DNA of 64,000 nt from Ciona savignyi (taxonomy: Eukaryota > Chordata > Ascidiacea > Phlebobranchia > Cionidae): the NCBI GenBank assembly GCA_000149265.1, contig CH003282.1:544463-608462 (forward strand), in the 5' to 3' direction. The position numbers and the translations under genes are program-made. The notes under the pieces were generated by a model. It did not search any database, was not told where the DNA came from, and saw only the letters and a program-made list of their open reading frames with translations. Shown here in pieces: positions 37,638 to 49,261 of the stretch. The number at the start of each line of letters is the position of its first letter. The first letter of the stretch is position 1.

Positions 37638-38141
37638 TTAACTGGAAGTGTCTGTTTGAACATTGTTTTTAGGTTGTTTCCATTCACTTTTAGCCGCTGC
37701 TATTAATACGTTTTGCAAAGTATGTGGATTGTCTTCTTTGATGGGCAATGGAGGCAGGGGGTTTCCCTTTAACTCCAGTACAGCCATTCGCTTGTAGTCA
37801 TCTATGTCCTTCATGTGCCAAGTAGGCAGCATTGCTATGCGTGTGTACTTGCCATTATGATCTGTAAACCTAGGGACGAGTACATTAAACAGCTTCCTCT
37901 TGTTGCTGTCATCTTCGGTCCAATACCTGACCATGTCGGTCGTATACGCATCATCTGTCCCTTGTTTGGCAATATCAATCAGTCTGTTCATGTATTTCTG
38001 AGTTTCGTGGGCTTTTGTAAAGGTTGTTTCAATCCGTTCATTCTTAATTAAAGCGTTCACGAGTATTTTAAGCAATTTGAGACGGCGTTGATGACCACCA
38101 AGTTTGCGGAAGACATTGCCATGTGCAAACCCACGTGGCAT
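37638..38141 (-). CDS. MRPL17: Mitochondrial large ribosomal subunit protein bL17m
   Basis: Single-exon ORF of 167 residues. It has the bL17 core GGHQRRLKLLKILVNALIKN and the R-I-E-T-T-x-x-K-A-H-E segment, followed by a mitochondrial C-terminal extension. Family length in animals is about 170-175. It is a structural protein of the mitoribosome large subunit near the exit tunnel. The SMG8 start codon is 250 bp downstream on the same strand. The WBP1/VOPP1-like gene starts 610 bp away in the opposite direction, so the promoter may be shared. A TTATTTCAG acceptor lies 44 nt upstream of the ATG. Confidence 0.95.
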   Translation of the reverse strand: MPRGFAHGNVFRKLGGHQRRLKLLKILVNALIKNERIETTFTKAHETQKYMNRLIDIAKQGTDDAYTTDMVRYWTEDDSNKRKLFNVLVPRFTDHNGKYTRIAMLPTWHMKDIDDYKRMAVLELKGNPLPPLPIKEDNPHTLQNVLIAAAKSEWKQPKNNVQTDTSS

Positions 38142-38574
38142 GTTGATAAGATGAAAAAGTCTTCTTAATTATCAAGTGTTGGTAACTGAAATAAATTTAA
38201 ATAATTTATCACAGAAAGCGAATTGAAAAATTTATTCCAGACAGCACGACTTTATCTCAGATAACAACCAATTTAAATAATTAAGTACACAGCATTGGGA
38301 CACACAACAAATGAGTTTTGACTGCGAAAAAATTGTTTACAGCTCCTCGTGAGAAGTATGAATATGACACGCGCCAAAAAAATCTGGTGGTATAGTAAAA
38401 CACTTACCTTAATTGACACTGATTGATGAAAGAAACTTAACACATCCGCTATTAAATAAAACAAGTGCCTTAGTATACCACCAATTTTATTCAACATAGA
38501 AATCTAAAATATAATGGTTTTAGCTCAGGGTAATTCCCGAAGATACGCCCCAGCAATCTCAATCATGTGATAAA

Positions 38575-38582
38575 TGACGTCA
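38575..38582. promoter_or_regulatory. Perfect CRE (TGACGTCA) in the MRPL17 / WBP1-like divergent promoter
   Basis: The palindromic 8-mer lies about midway between the two divergent start codons (38141 minus and 38751 plus). It is a known CREB/ATF site and common in housekeeping promoters. Use here is inferred. Confidence 0.4.
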
Positions 38583-38750
38583 GTGTGTTGTTCTTAGACA
38601 TTTAGACAATTCAACAGAGAAACTGATAACAACCATTTTATATTGTCAAAATAACTAATAATTTTGATCTCTATCTATCTAAACACTGTACTGTTATAGT
38701 ATCATATAGAAGCCTATTTGTTGTGCCAACATTTTAAAAATCTCTGAAAA

Positions 38751-40386
38751 ATGGAAATTTGTGGAGGCAGTTATTGTACGTACGGTAAGTTGTGAAGACT
38801 GCGATTCCGTTACATTTTTATAGACAATCTAAATGAAAAAATAGGGACATATTAAAATATGATATTCTTAAATGGTTTCTTGCCTTTTGTATAAGCAAGT
38901 CTTCTGTTTTGGACTTATTTGTCATTATTTATATACCAAACTGAAACTTGCTTTTGCTCGGCTAGTGTACTCTTTTTTTTATGTATACTGTATAAATAAC
39001 ACTATTATGTTATGCAATGCAAATTAAGTCCATTTTTAAATGTTAAATATTGTGTAATTACTGTTTTGTTTATAATTGGCTACTTTCGCTGAGGATTGCA
39101 ACAATGCTTGATAATCTCATATCATGGTCAGGAATTGTTAGACTGGTTTAGAATATCTTAACTGAGTAATTGCACCATGTTTTTGAAGATGCACTTCGTC
39201 TTATTGGTTTAAATTAATTATCTAAAATGCAATACATGATAGTGCTTGGAATATGTGTAATTTGTCGTCATGAATATGAAGGGTTACATTGCCCTTGGAC
39301 AAGGCACCCAACAAATGTTCTGCATAAACATATATTAATATAACTTATGAACAGGTCAAGATGCCTACTGCTGTGGACTATTTGATCAAGATTGCTGCTA
39401 CAACTTTGAATGGTACTCCATGTGGTGTAAGTTGATTTGAATCTAAACAAGACTACATTCAAAAACAAAGATGGTTTTTGGTGCCTTAATATTTAAATAT
39501 GATTATAAATTTTTAATTTTTATTTTTATGGTGAAAGCACCCTTTTATTTTACTCTCACTTTGATAAAAGAATAATTGTTTGTACAGTAAGAAATATATA
39601 CCACTCAGTGGATAATCAGAACACTAAGCTACAGTCAATTTAAAATACATCTGTAAAATAAGATTTTTGTGATGCTTATCTTAACTTTTTCAATGAAATT
39701 ATATTCTGCTATAATTACTTTTAATTTATTTTGTTTGCAGATGTTTGGGTTGGAATAGTAGTCTTCGTACTTTTGCTATCATTTGCTATCAAGTACTGCA
39801 GACAGCGTCAACAACTAAGGTTACAACATGAAGTACTGAGGGAGGATAGTTCTATCCTTGTTAGTCATCAATACAGACAACCTCCCATTCAAGTATGACC
39901 TTGTGTAACTGCATTCTTGTTTCCTCATCATCTTACCAATTAGATACTAAATGTGAAATCAGTTATATGTTATCGGTTAACAATCAGAAATGTTATCGGT
40001 TAACAACTAGAAATGTTATCGGCTGATCATGTGAATTTATCAAACCAATACATACCAAAGGTTACTGTAAAAGGTATGGAGTGGAAGAAATATAAATTTT
40101 AATGCACTGGTGCCATATTTTTGAGCTGAATATTTTTAAAAACTAGTTACCGGTAAGTGCTAAATATTTTAGGATCAGTTATTTTAAAGAACTAGATAAA
40201 ACCACAGCTCTATTGAAATACTGTCACTTATAAAAATAAATTTATTTCTAGCCGGCCAGGGAAGTAGATGCCCCTCCTAGCTATGCTCAAGTTCAAAAAT
40301 CCCAGACCAATCAGTACTCGTCTTACAACTCCATGAACAAAGCTAACACAACGCCAACCACACTCCCACCAAGGTATCAGGAATAA
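38751..40386 (+). CDS. Small single-pass membrane protein with PPxY motifs (WBP1/VOPP1-like)
   Basis: Exons 38751-38784, 39355-39426, 39741-39892 and 40252-40386 join in frame to 130 residues. A short Cys-rich ectodomain (GGSYCTYGQDAYCCGLFDQD, then CCYN) is followed by aromatic residues and a membrane segment (about 38-54). A basic Gln-rich juxtamembrane part follows (CRQRQQLRLQHEVLRED). The cytosolic tail has two PPxY sequences, APPSY and LPPRY. PPxY motifs bind WW domains of NEDD4-type ligases. Cys-Cys ectodomain plus membrane segment plus PPxY tail is the WBP1/WBP1L/VOPP1 plan, and LRLQ-x-E resembles WBP1L. CYYR1 or Shisa relatives are alternatives. An in-frame stop just precedes the ATG. 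No signal peptide is seen, so an upstream exon may be missing. Confidence 0.7.
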
Positions 40387-42890
40387 GGAAATAAAATAGT
40401 TCGATGTCACTCTACCGAACATGTTGTGTAATTTCATTAATTGCAAGTGTTGCTCTTTGTGAACATACAATTTAAATCAAATTCAAATATTGTTTTGATC
40501 ATAAACATTTGTAGTCCATAATGCTTTTATTTGTATAGTTCCCATCTATTTTCAATACGTGCCTCTTTTATTCCATTTTATTGGCAACAACTTTAAGTTT
40601 TAACGGACAGTAAGTAATCGGATAAAACTTAATGATGTTCATTAATTATAATATCATATAAAAGTGTTACTTACATGCAAATCCCAGGGTGCATCAATAT
40701 TACACTTTTACCAACACTATCCTTGTTTGAGAAAACTACATTTCTATTTTTAATACTTTGTATTGAAGCAATAACTATATTGTTACCGGTACTGTTACTG
40801 TTTTATTGCATTGTTTTTATTATACAATCCCTTTTTATTTTTGGAAAACTCTCCTATTTATATCCTATGGTGTGGGGCAATGATAGTTTCATTCAATACA
40901 ATATTGAGGGGGTCCATGGTATCACCAGGACCAGGAATATAGGCTGTAGAAGGCCCGTTACTTCATTTTCAGTTGTAGCTTAAAATAAAAACTTGCAGAA
41001 AACTTGTCATGATAGAGATTAAACCAAGAACCTGTTTGGTTCATGATTATCCTCTTACTGTGGTAGATTGTGTATCTGGGCAAATGCAGAATTGTGGTGA
41101 ATGGTGAATTTTTCACCAGTCTTGTTTTCTTAACTTGATACCTAAGATTATGTTTGCAAAGAAATGATTTAAACATATTTTTCGACTACAAATAGTGATT
41201 AAAATATATAATGTGATTGGTTGATATTGCTTTTATTGTATTAAATAAAAATAATAAGAAAATTGATTGACTGGTATACTCTGTTAACCGTATTGGTGAA
41301 GGTCGTGTTGAATAACGCGAAGATAGGATAAATAGAGGTCGTCCTGAAATATAAAAAAAAAAACAGGATAGGATATTTATGTTTTATCTTTAAGGCGGTG
41401 TCCGCGATACAACAAACTACCCAGACCTAAAGGCTGTTTCGATCCACTTATGCTGATGTGAATGTGACTGAGATTCGGTAGTAAGAAAATTGACGATATA
41501 TCGATATTCGCGATATAACTCAGCTACGATACATAAAACGCGTATTAAGTATCAATAAAAATAGCGTTTATGCCATTACAAACACATTTATTATAATGAT
41601 CGCAACAAACCGCAGTACCACGTCTATGATCATGCATTATTGGGGCTACTTAGTTATAATGATACTGTTCGTTTATACATACTCTATTACAGCCATGGTG
41701 CTTTACATTTTAATTTATACAAGCTAACTTAGCATATTAACTTACATTGTATTACGTAACAAAAAATTCAACATTCAAAGTGCGAATGGTTGTTTATATT
41801 ACGTTGACATGTCATAATACAATCAATTGGTGTTTTGTGTAATTGAAGTTATATGGAAAAAACTACTGTATTGTCCGCGCCTTGCAAATGTTTCGTTTCT
41901 TACGCAAATACATGACTTATTCCTTAAGCAGTTATAAAGAGTGGTTACGTTTTGCACGGCGGTGGGTATGTTCATTAATATAATTATAAGTAAGTTTGTT
42001 TTCTCTGGCAAACTTTTGATTTCAAGACAAACTATAGTTTAATTGTCATCAATAAATGTATTTTAATTCGTTAAGACGTTTAGTTCAGATTTGGGAATTA
42101 CCCATGTTTACTAACGATAATCGCGATTATAGCAAGTGCCCTAATTACGATAGAATGTCGTTGTTCTTCTGATGCTGAGATAGCTGTGCTGCATAAACTT
42201 TAATGTATAAATGATTCAATCGAAAATTACGGATCTCAACAAAAATAGGCTACAGTGAATGATAGACAACCAATCACTCCTGGTAATTTAGACCAAATAT
42301 ACACCGTATATTCTGCCTCAAATTTAAAGAGAGGCTGACTAAATAGGGGTTAATCACAAGCAGGTTTATGCGGTGGGTAGATGGGTTAAATGAAGCACTA
42401 TTAGCTATAGAAAAAATTAAAAACCAGGATAGATAGGATATTCATGTTTTACTCCCGTAAATAGAAAAAAAATATCACAATATCTTGCGCCCTGAGTGTT
42501 GACACATTTTATGTTTTCATACAAGCCAAAAATCCACGGTATCCCGAAAAATGCCGTCATTTACCGGAAACTCTATTCTCCGGTACGGCTATATTTTGTA
42601 TATTGACGTATTCAATATCCACTATCATGAACAACCTATGAGCTATTGAGCTAGATTTCATAATCCGAAATTTCTGCTTATAGTTAAACCAAATTTCTAT
42701 CCTAACTGTGTCGGACTTGAAACAATGAGGACTCGGTGGAGGTTATTTATACCAATTTAGCAATTATCCTTAACAATTTTAAATTTAATTTGTGATGAAG
42801 GGTTGGTTAAAGTTGTTTATCATGGGACCAACGCAACTCTTCGTTACAGAAGATAAAGAACCACGAACGGATATAAGGTGTGTACCATAT
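40387..42890. other. Intergenic region between WBP1-like and TFAM genes, left part
   Basis: No gene supported. Two short minus-strand SINE tail fragments (AGGATAGGATATTTATGTTT near 41,375 and AGGATAGATAGGATATTCAT near 42,425) are present. The longest open frame (40675-40983) is a low-complexity hydrophobic reading of AT-rich DNA with no homology that I recognise. Confidence 0.5.
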
Positions 42891-42892
42891 CA

Positions 42893-43080
42893 CGGGGGAA
42901 AATATAAAGGAGAGAAAATGCACACTAAAATGAAGATTAGGGCATTATAGAGTTAGCTTTAAACATGGGATAAGTTAGGGTTCGTTCTGTGGTTGAGATT
43001 AGTGTTTAGGGTAGGGTTGGGATTATTTCTCACAGTTTTAGTGAGCCGTTTCCCTCTTTCTCTCCTTTTAGTGTTGCCCC
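42893..43080. mobile_element. Foldback element (AGGAGAGAAA-type stem)
   Basis: The left arm includes AAAGGAGAGAAAATGCACAC and the right arm TTCTCTCCTTTTAGTGTTGC, imperfectly complementary. The loop holds GTGGTTGAGATTAGTGTTTA and ATAGAGTTAGCTTTAAACAT, closely matching the loop of the nested element at 24995-25197, although the stems are unrelated. Confidence 0.65.
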
Positions 43081-44333
43081 ATATCGCCGACACGGAATTT
43101 CGATGATAAAAGGAAGCAAAAGGAATAGGTGGTGCAAAGTTGACCGATTTGCTAACACAAATTAGGGCAATTTATACTAAAATTGCTAATGCAATAAAAC
43201 TCGCATTCGTATTATGAAATTGGGTGATGGTTAGTTTTAAAGTTCTATTGTAGAAACAGTACAATTAATATAAAGATTGTAGCAAATTCTCACAATATGA
43301 TTTGTCGTGCCGATAAAGTATTAAGTAAACTATAAGCCAAAATACAACACCCTTACCGTCTAATCGCCGTAAATAGCAAAACAATGTTTTCACAGAAACA
43401 TTGTAAAATCTTTATGATAGATTTCACAGAACCTTGTAAATTCTTTATAAACTGCTTTATAAACGATGTGCTGATTACCGAACCCATGAGAACGTTGAAT
43501 ATCTAGTCCAAGTGGAATCCATTGCAATGCTGACTGGATTTGTAATATACTTACTGTGCTACTAGAACAAAATTTGACGAATGGGTTTATATACACACGT
43601 CAATTCGTCTCGGGAGCGTATACACATAGACCTTAAGGTTTTATTTCCGCAAGCTTCACGCTTTTTCGTCCTAAGTAATACTTCCTCGCCAATATGGACG
43701 CCTCTTCTTCCACGCTTTTCTTCGAAATTCTATAATTGCAATTTAACAAACCTAATAATCATTTCATTTCGTGACAGTAAATCTAGAAACACAGCTTTAT
43801 AATAAGCAAGCTTTTACTGACATAGCCAACCAGATAAAATTTGGTAGCTGGATGACCATTGATTGATAATGTGTGTATTCCTCAATAACAGTTTGACATA
43901 ATTCCAAATCCGGTAGTCACATACTCACATGGTTATGTTTTATACTAGAATCTGGACCTACATTTAATAGAAAAACTTTTGTTGTGTTCATGTTTTTTTG
44001 CCAAAAAAATGTTAGAACCCTAGATTAAGGCACATATGTTTTGCCTAGAACAAGGCACACAAATCTGGAACATATTATTATGCATACGTCGGGGTGGTAA
44101 TCTAATTACTTTTGGGTAAATCATGCAGGACCAGTGTATACCAGAGCAGATAATTAAACAATTTTATCATTATTGTAACATACAGACTGCAGACAGGTAG
44201 TTGGTTAACTTGTCCATGACTTTCAGATGCAATAACATTGATACACTAATTATTAAAAATTGGAATTTCTTAAGCACCTATTACAACTATTTGCAAGTTC
44301 AAGTCAAATATAGAGTTTCAGCTTTCTATGAGC
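43081..44333. other. Intergenic, 3' side of TFAM
   Basis: No gene or repeat that I can support. Confidence 0.5.
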
Positions 44334-47187
44334 TCACTCCTGAATATCAAAACGCCTCATTTTCTCCACTGTCAAAGAAAGCATCCTCTCCAGCATTTCT
44401 TTGTTCGCCTTTAACTTCTGCTCTCGTCTCAACTTGACCTGTTCAACTTTGGGAAGCAGATGAAGCTTTCCGACCTCTTGTAGTCTGCCGATGAACTCAT
44501 GCATTTCGTGGTTGTGTCGCAACTTGTCCTCTGCAGCCATGGTTTGGTATACCTGGGATTATTTGGGATTAGGTTCATTCAGTTTTGGTGTTTTAAATGC
44601 TCGAAACACGGAGATAGAGCTGCGAATCACAGCCCCAGATGGACAATGGCTGTGTTAATAGGTAATTAACAAAACGGCAAAACAGAGTCGCTAATCAAAG
44701 TGTGAACAAAAATTAAGGTGAACAGAACAGCTTAGTATGTTGCCATGTTAAATTACGACAAAATTGCCAAAAATGGTCAGTTTGGAAAACAAACCCAACA
44801 CATCTTTGGTAATTACCTTAATTATTACCTCTACGTGTATGTCACCAAAAATTAGACTAATCTCAGAATAAGGCAACATTGACAACATTCTTAAAGCTTT
44901 TGCATTATAGCAGATGGAATAGGAAAATTCACCTCCTTTTGCTGTGCAGTCATTTCATTCCACTCTTGCGCCCATTGCTTAACCACCAACCCAAAACTCT
45001 TTCCTTCTCTCAGTGGAACAGATTTCATTTTGGAGATCAAGTAAAATGAGTAAGCACTTCTGGCCCTTTTCGGTGCACCTAATTGAACTTTCATCTGCAT
45101 TGTAAAAAAATAAGTTCACTAAATTAGGAAAAATAAATGTTATAGAATTGCCATCCAATAACATTCAAACATTTCAAAAGTACTGTCACAAATAAAACCA
45201 AAGTTTCCCTTGTTAATCGTACTGCCTCTCAAGGCTTTATAATCAACCTATTAAAAATATTTATATGGTGGTATAATGCAAGTTAAATATAAACAAAAAT
45301 GGGTAATAAGCCTTAAATCATATATTATACAGTAATACTATAATTGTGCACATGAACAAAATAAGTTTACGCAGCCAAAGACCAACACTGGATGTAAAAA
45401 AGGTCTACTAAATTATTTTATTTTTTTTATTTCCTGATAAAATCATTATGTCAGCCTTCCTTAGTATCCTTAACTTTTAAGCACTGCACACAGTTACCAC
45501 CTTCTTCTCTTGTTTTTTTGCTCGTTCTGTTCTTTTTTCCATCCGTTCGACACTTAAATCATGAACTTGAACATCGGTTAGCTGGTTTCTGTATTCCTGA
45601 TATCGATCATGGTAGTTAGAGAATGAGGATTTCATTTGGTCAATGTACGGCTGAAAAAGATTAAGGCACGGGTTAAAAAGTCAACTTTAATTTATGCAAA
45701 AATTGGAGTCACACAGCAGAAACATGGATAATTTGGAAAGTATTTGCGACTGGAAAGGCTACAAAGCTTTTGTTTGTTTATAGTGGGATGTTGAAGTGTA
45801 AAAAACGTGCGTAATTATTGAAACAATGCATTGTCCCAGTTAGGTTGCCTGATTTCAGATACCATTTATTATATTTAGTGTGCCGGTATGTAAATGATAT
45901 TTCAGTGAATTATTTGAAAACATGCCCGACACACTAAATTATTCGTAATTTGAGGAGTAAGAAATGTTGCAAGTATTTTTAATCAGTTTACGACAACCAA
46001 GCTCAGCAATGTATATACATGCAAATGGCAATGTTACAGTTTTAACCACCCTATGAACATAACAACTACATAGTTATATTGACATAAGTTCTACTACTTG
46101 ATATGGCAATAGAAAGTATACAGAATGTCTGTAAACTAAATGTTTAATAAATCCAAAATAAACATGCAATATATAATAGTACCTGCTTTTCCTCTTGGTT
46201 CATTTGATTCCATTCTTCTGCAGCCACTTTGGCCACTTGATAAACGCGGAGACCTGAAAACAATATCGCCATTCTTACTATTGCTGTTTTTTTTTTAAAC
46301 GACTCACATATTAAAACAAGCTAACTATACGTTTAACATAGAATGTTTAATTCAGGCCACCTACTATGTAAATACAAGTATACAACTGATTCCCGAATTA
46401 AAAAAAACAACTTTCTTCATATTCAGCTAGCTTTTTTTGAAACTATGTAATTCAGTAAGTGCAGTCATGACTTTTTCTCACTTAATTCAAGCAATATTCT
46501 CCTGAAACGAATCAGCAGTTATGTGGTAAATAAGAATAAAATTAAAGAGCAATGTCTTTGTTACCGGTACTGCATACTTTTTGTTAGGATTGATAATGAA
46601 CACATAAATAACCCTAGATAACGAAGAACAATTTATTTAAATATTTAAGAATTACTTAATGTTCACAAATTCCTCTATTTCGGCGGTAAAATGCCCCAGA
46701 ATTAACATTAGAATATTTCAGAAAGCTAGGGGGATATATGAACCTGAATATCTTGGTTCTTTTCTCTTCTCTCCAAGAAATAGAAAGAAACTTGTAAGGG
46801 GGCGTTTTGGTCGAGCGCGGGTCGAATATGCACAAAATGTGTTGCCACAAAATTTTGATAGGTACCTGTGAAAATTACATTTGTCTGTCCGTATCGTTCA
46901 GTGGGTTATAGCATCAGCTTTAAGCAAAGCGTTTTACTGAAATTTTAATTTATTAAATAACTACTTACTGACTAGTGTTAGAGCGTAGAATTATTAGCTT
47001 GATTCAAGTGATCCAATTCTTATGTAAGAAATTTATTGCAGATGACCGTCAAACAGCTCTTTAAGAGAATAGTCTACACAGTTTGTTGAAAATTTTTACC
47101 GTTTTTTAATTGCTAGATATAATAAAAAGTCGTTATATCTCACAGTAAACTTGCAGGTCGAAGAGCAGGTGGAATAATCATAGTCAT
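44334..47187 (-). CDS. TFAM: Mitochondrial transcription factor A (two HMG boxes)
   Basis: Six coding exons: 47144-47187, 46744-46865, 46183-46253, 45498-45650, 44933-45094 and 44334-44552. All are phase-consistent and give 256 residues (human 246). The N terminus MTMIIPPALRPASLLYLSKF looks like a mitochondrial presequence. HMG box 1 starts RPKRPLTSFFLFLGEKR and continues VAAEEWNQMNQEEKQPYIDQ. A basic linker (ERAKKQEKKV) precedes box 2, LGAPKRARSAYSFYLISKMK. The C-terminal tail is basic. TFAM bends and packages mtDNA and activates its transcription. The first two exons were found only by phase matching and the KRPLTSF motif, so they are less certain than the rest. A splice acceptor lies 16 nt upstream of the ATG. 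Confidence 0.92.
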
Positions 47188-47507
47188 TCCTCCTTTAGGT
47201 GGCCTGATGCAAAGTGTAAGAATAGTTCGCCTGTCTCCGATATCAAAATAATTCAATACAACACATCTCCAAGGCTTCTTACACTATTAAATTGAAGGGA
47301 AATCCCCGAGCTCGGAAAATAATTTCTGTTTTTTCGAGCAGGACTTGGTTTGAGCACATACTATTTATGTGTATATAAAGCGTCTATGGTCCCAGAAAAG
47401 CTTGGTTTTAAACTATTTAGTCTTAGCAATGATTTACAACGCCATTTTTGTTTGTCGTTGACATTACCAATGATGTATTTTCAAGGGTGCTGCAAGCTAC
47501 AACTAAC

Positions 47508-49062
47508 TAGAGAGTGTCAACCACGTGTTTAACCACCACTATTTGTAAATCACATGTTGTATGCCATATATTCATGCTACAGGGTCCCTAACCACATTTT
47601 GTATTTTATACACTGTGTATGTAGTTATTGTTTCTGCAAGCATAAACTCATGGGTCCCATAGTTATTAAACCAAACTTCTTCTCTATGTGTAGGAAAAAA
47701 AGAACAATCGTGATAGATTTACAAAGATTTTATCACAAATGTTTTAAATTAAAGCTTTTTATAAGTGCTGTATTGAAATTATGCTAAATTCCTAAAATAG
47801 TTCGATTTAGTTTTCATGGTTTCGGGGATTTCCCCATGGGCTTGGTAAATAAGTTTATGTTTTTACATATGTGGGTCATGTTAACTATTAATTTTTAAGT
47901 TTTAATCCGATTTGACGAATCCTTGTTGGAGATGTCAGTGCAATGTGGCATGCTTGTCACAATCATGAGTCAGGAACATATCGTTCGTTTTTAAGGGAGT
48001 TAACCTAAGTAAATGTTTTCTTTCTTTTAAGTGACACAGGGTGGCTAACGATCTAGCATTTCACCAACTCTGATCAAAATTAGAGCAGCCGATTAAACGC
48101 TATGTTCCGAAAAGCTAATTTTTTAGAAAAATAACCGTTTTGGATTTTAACGTCTCCGGGGAGTTCCCCTAGATTTATCACCCACAATTTTGCTCCTGCG
48201 TATCTAGACCGTGTTGTCTAACAAATAACACAGCTTTATTACTATTTTATTATTCGTTCTGGTAGATGTCGGGGCGACATGCCATGCCTGTCACAATCAT
48301 GATTTGAGAACAAAATCTTATTTTTTAGGGTATTTCCCTAGATATTTTTTTTATTTTTTCTAATTGTTAAATCAATGACTAATGCCCTTACATTCTACCA
48401 AATCTGATTAAAATTGGAGCAGTTGTTTAAGCGCTATGCCCAAAAAAGCTATTTTTTTAGAAATAAATACCGTTTTGGTTTTTAACGTCTCAGGGGAATT
48501 CCCCTAAAATTATCACCCAAAATTTTGGTTTCTGCATATCTAGACCATGTTGTTCAACAAATAACAAAGTTTCATTGAGATTCCATTAACCCTTCTGGTA
48601 GATGTCGGGGCGACATGGCATGCCTGTCACAATTATCATTTAACAGCAAAAGTTTAATTTTTAAGGTATTTTCCTAGGTAATTTTTTTATTTCTTTTAAG
48701 TGGTAAATCAGTGACTAGTGTACTAACATTCCACCAAATTTGATTTAAATTGGAGCAGCCGTACAAGCGCTATGGCCTAAAAAGCTAATTTTTTAGAAAA
48801 AATGACCGTTTTGGTTTTTAACGTCCAAGGGGAATTCCCCTAAATTTATTACCCAAAATTTTGGTTTCTGCATATCTAGACCATGTTGTCTAAAAAATCA
48901 CCAAGTTTCATTGCGATTCCATTATTCCTTCTGGTAGATGTCGGGGCGCCATGCCATGCCTGTCAAGCGTTTGACGAAGAAAAAAAAGAAAAAAAAAAAA
49001 GAAAAAAAAAAAACGGACAAAAACAATATGTGTCCCATTTTTTCAAATGGGACCCATAATAA
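47508..49062. repeat. Unclassified tandem-unit element, copy 3 (best preserved)
   Basis: It starts AGAGAGTGTCAACCACGTGT and ends TTTCAAATGGGACCCATAAT. Four ~335-bp units carry GATGTCGGGGCGACATG-like blocks at about 47,930, 48,262, 48,604 and 48,938. Palindromes such as AGGGGAATTCCCCT lie about 160-180 bp into each unit, and CATATCTAGACCATGTTGT recurs. A purine tract of about 38 bp (48,976-49,013) precedes the 3' end. ATGGGTCCCAT near the 5' end and ATGGGACCCAT at the 3' end are near-inverses. No ORF longer than chance. Confidence 0.8.
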
Positions 49063-49261
49063 GTCTGGCGGTTAAAGGCTGGTTTACACGATGCGTGGCG
49101 AAACGAGACGCAGACAAACGCGGTGAAGCGAATTATTCTGTACTGTTTACACGTACGCGCAGCGATGCGTATCGCCATGACAACAAACGTAAACTATTTC
49201 GTTCGGTATTTGTTACTTTCACAACAATTTTATTTGAAGCATTTTTTTCTGAATTTAAAAT

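Noticed and set aside
40675-40983. 102-codon hydrophobic plus-strand frame
   Set aside because: AT-rich composition alone gives this; no start context, splice signals or family motif.
46659-46871. 70-codon plus-strand open frame ending in ...LPQNFDRYL before a donor-like site
   Set aside because: It is the reverse of the TFAM exon 46744-46865, which encodes the HMG-box start KRPLTSF in phase with both neighbours.
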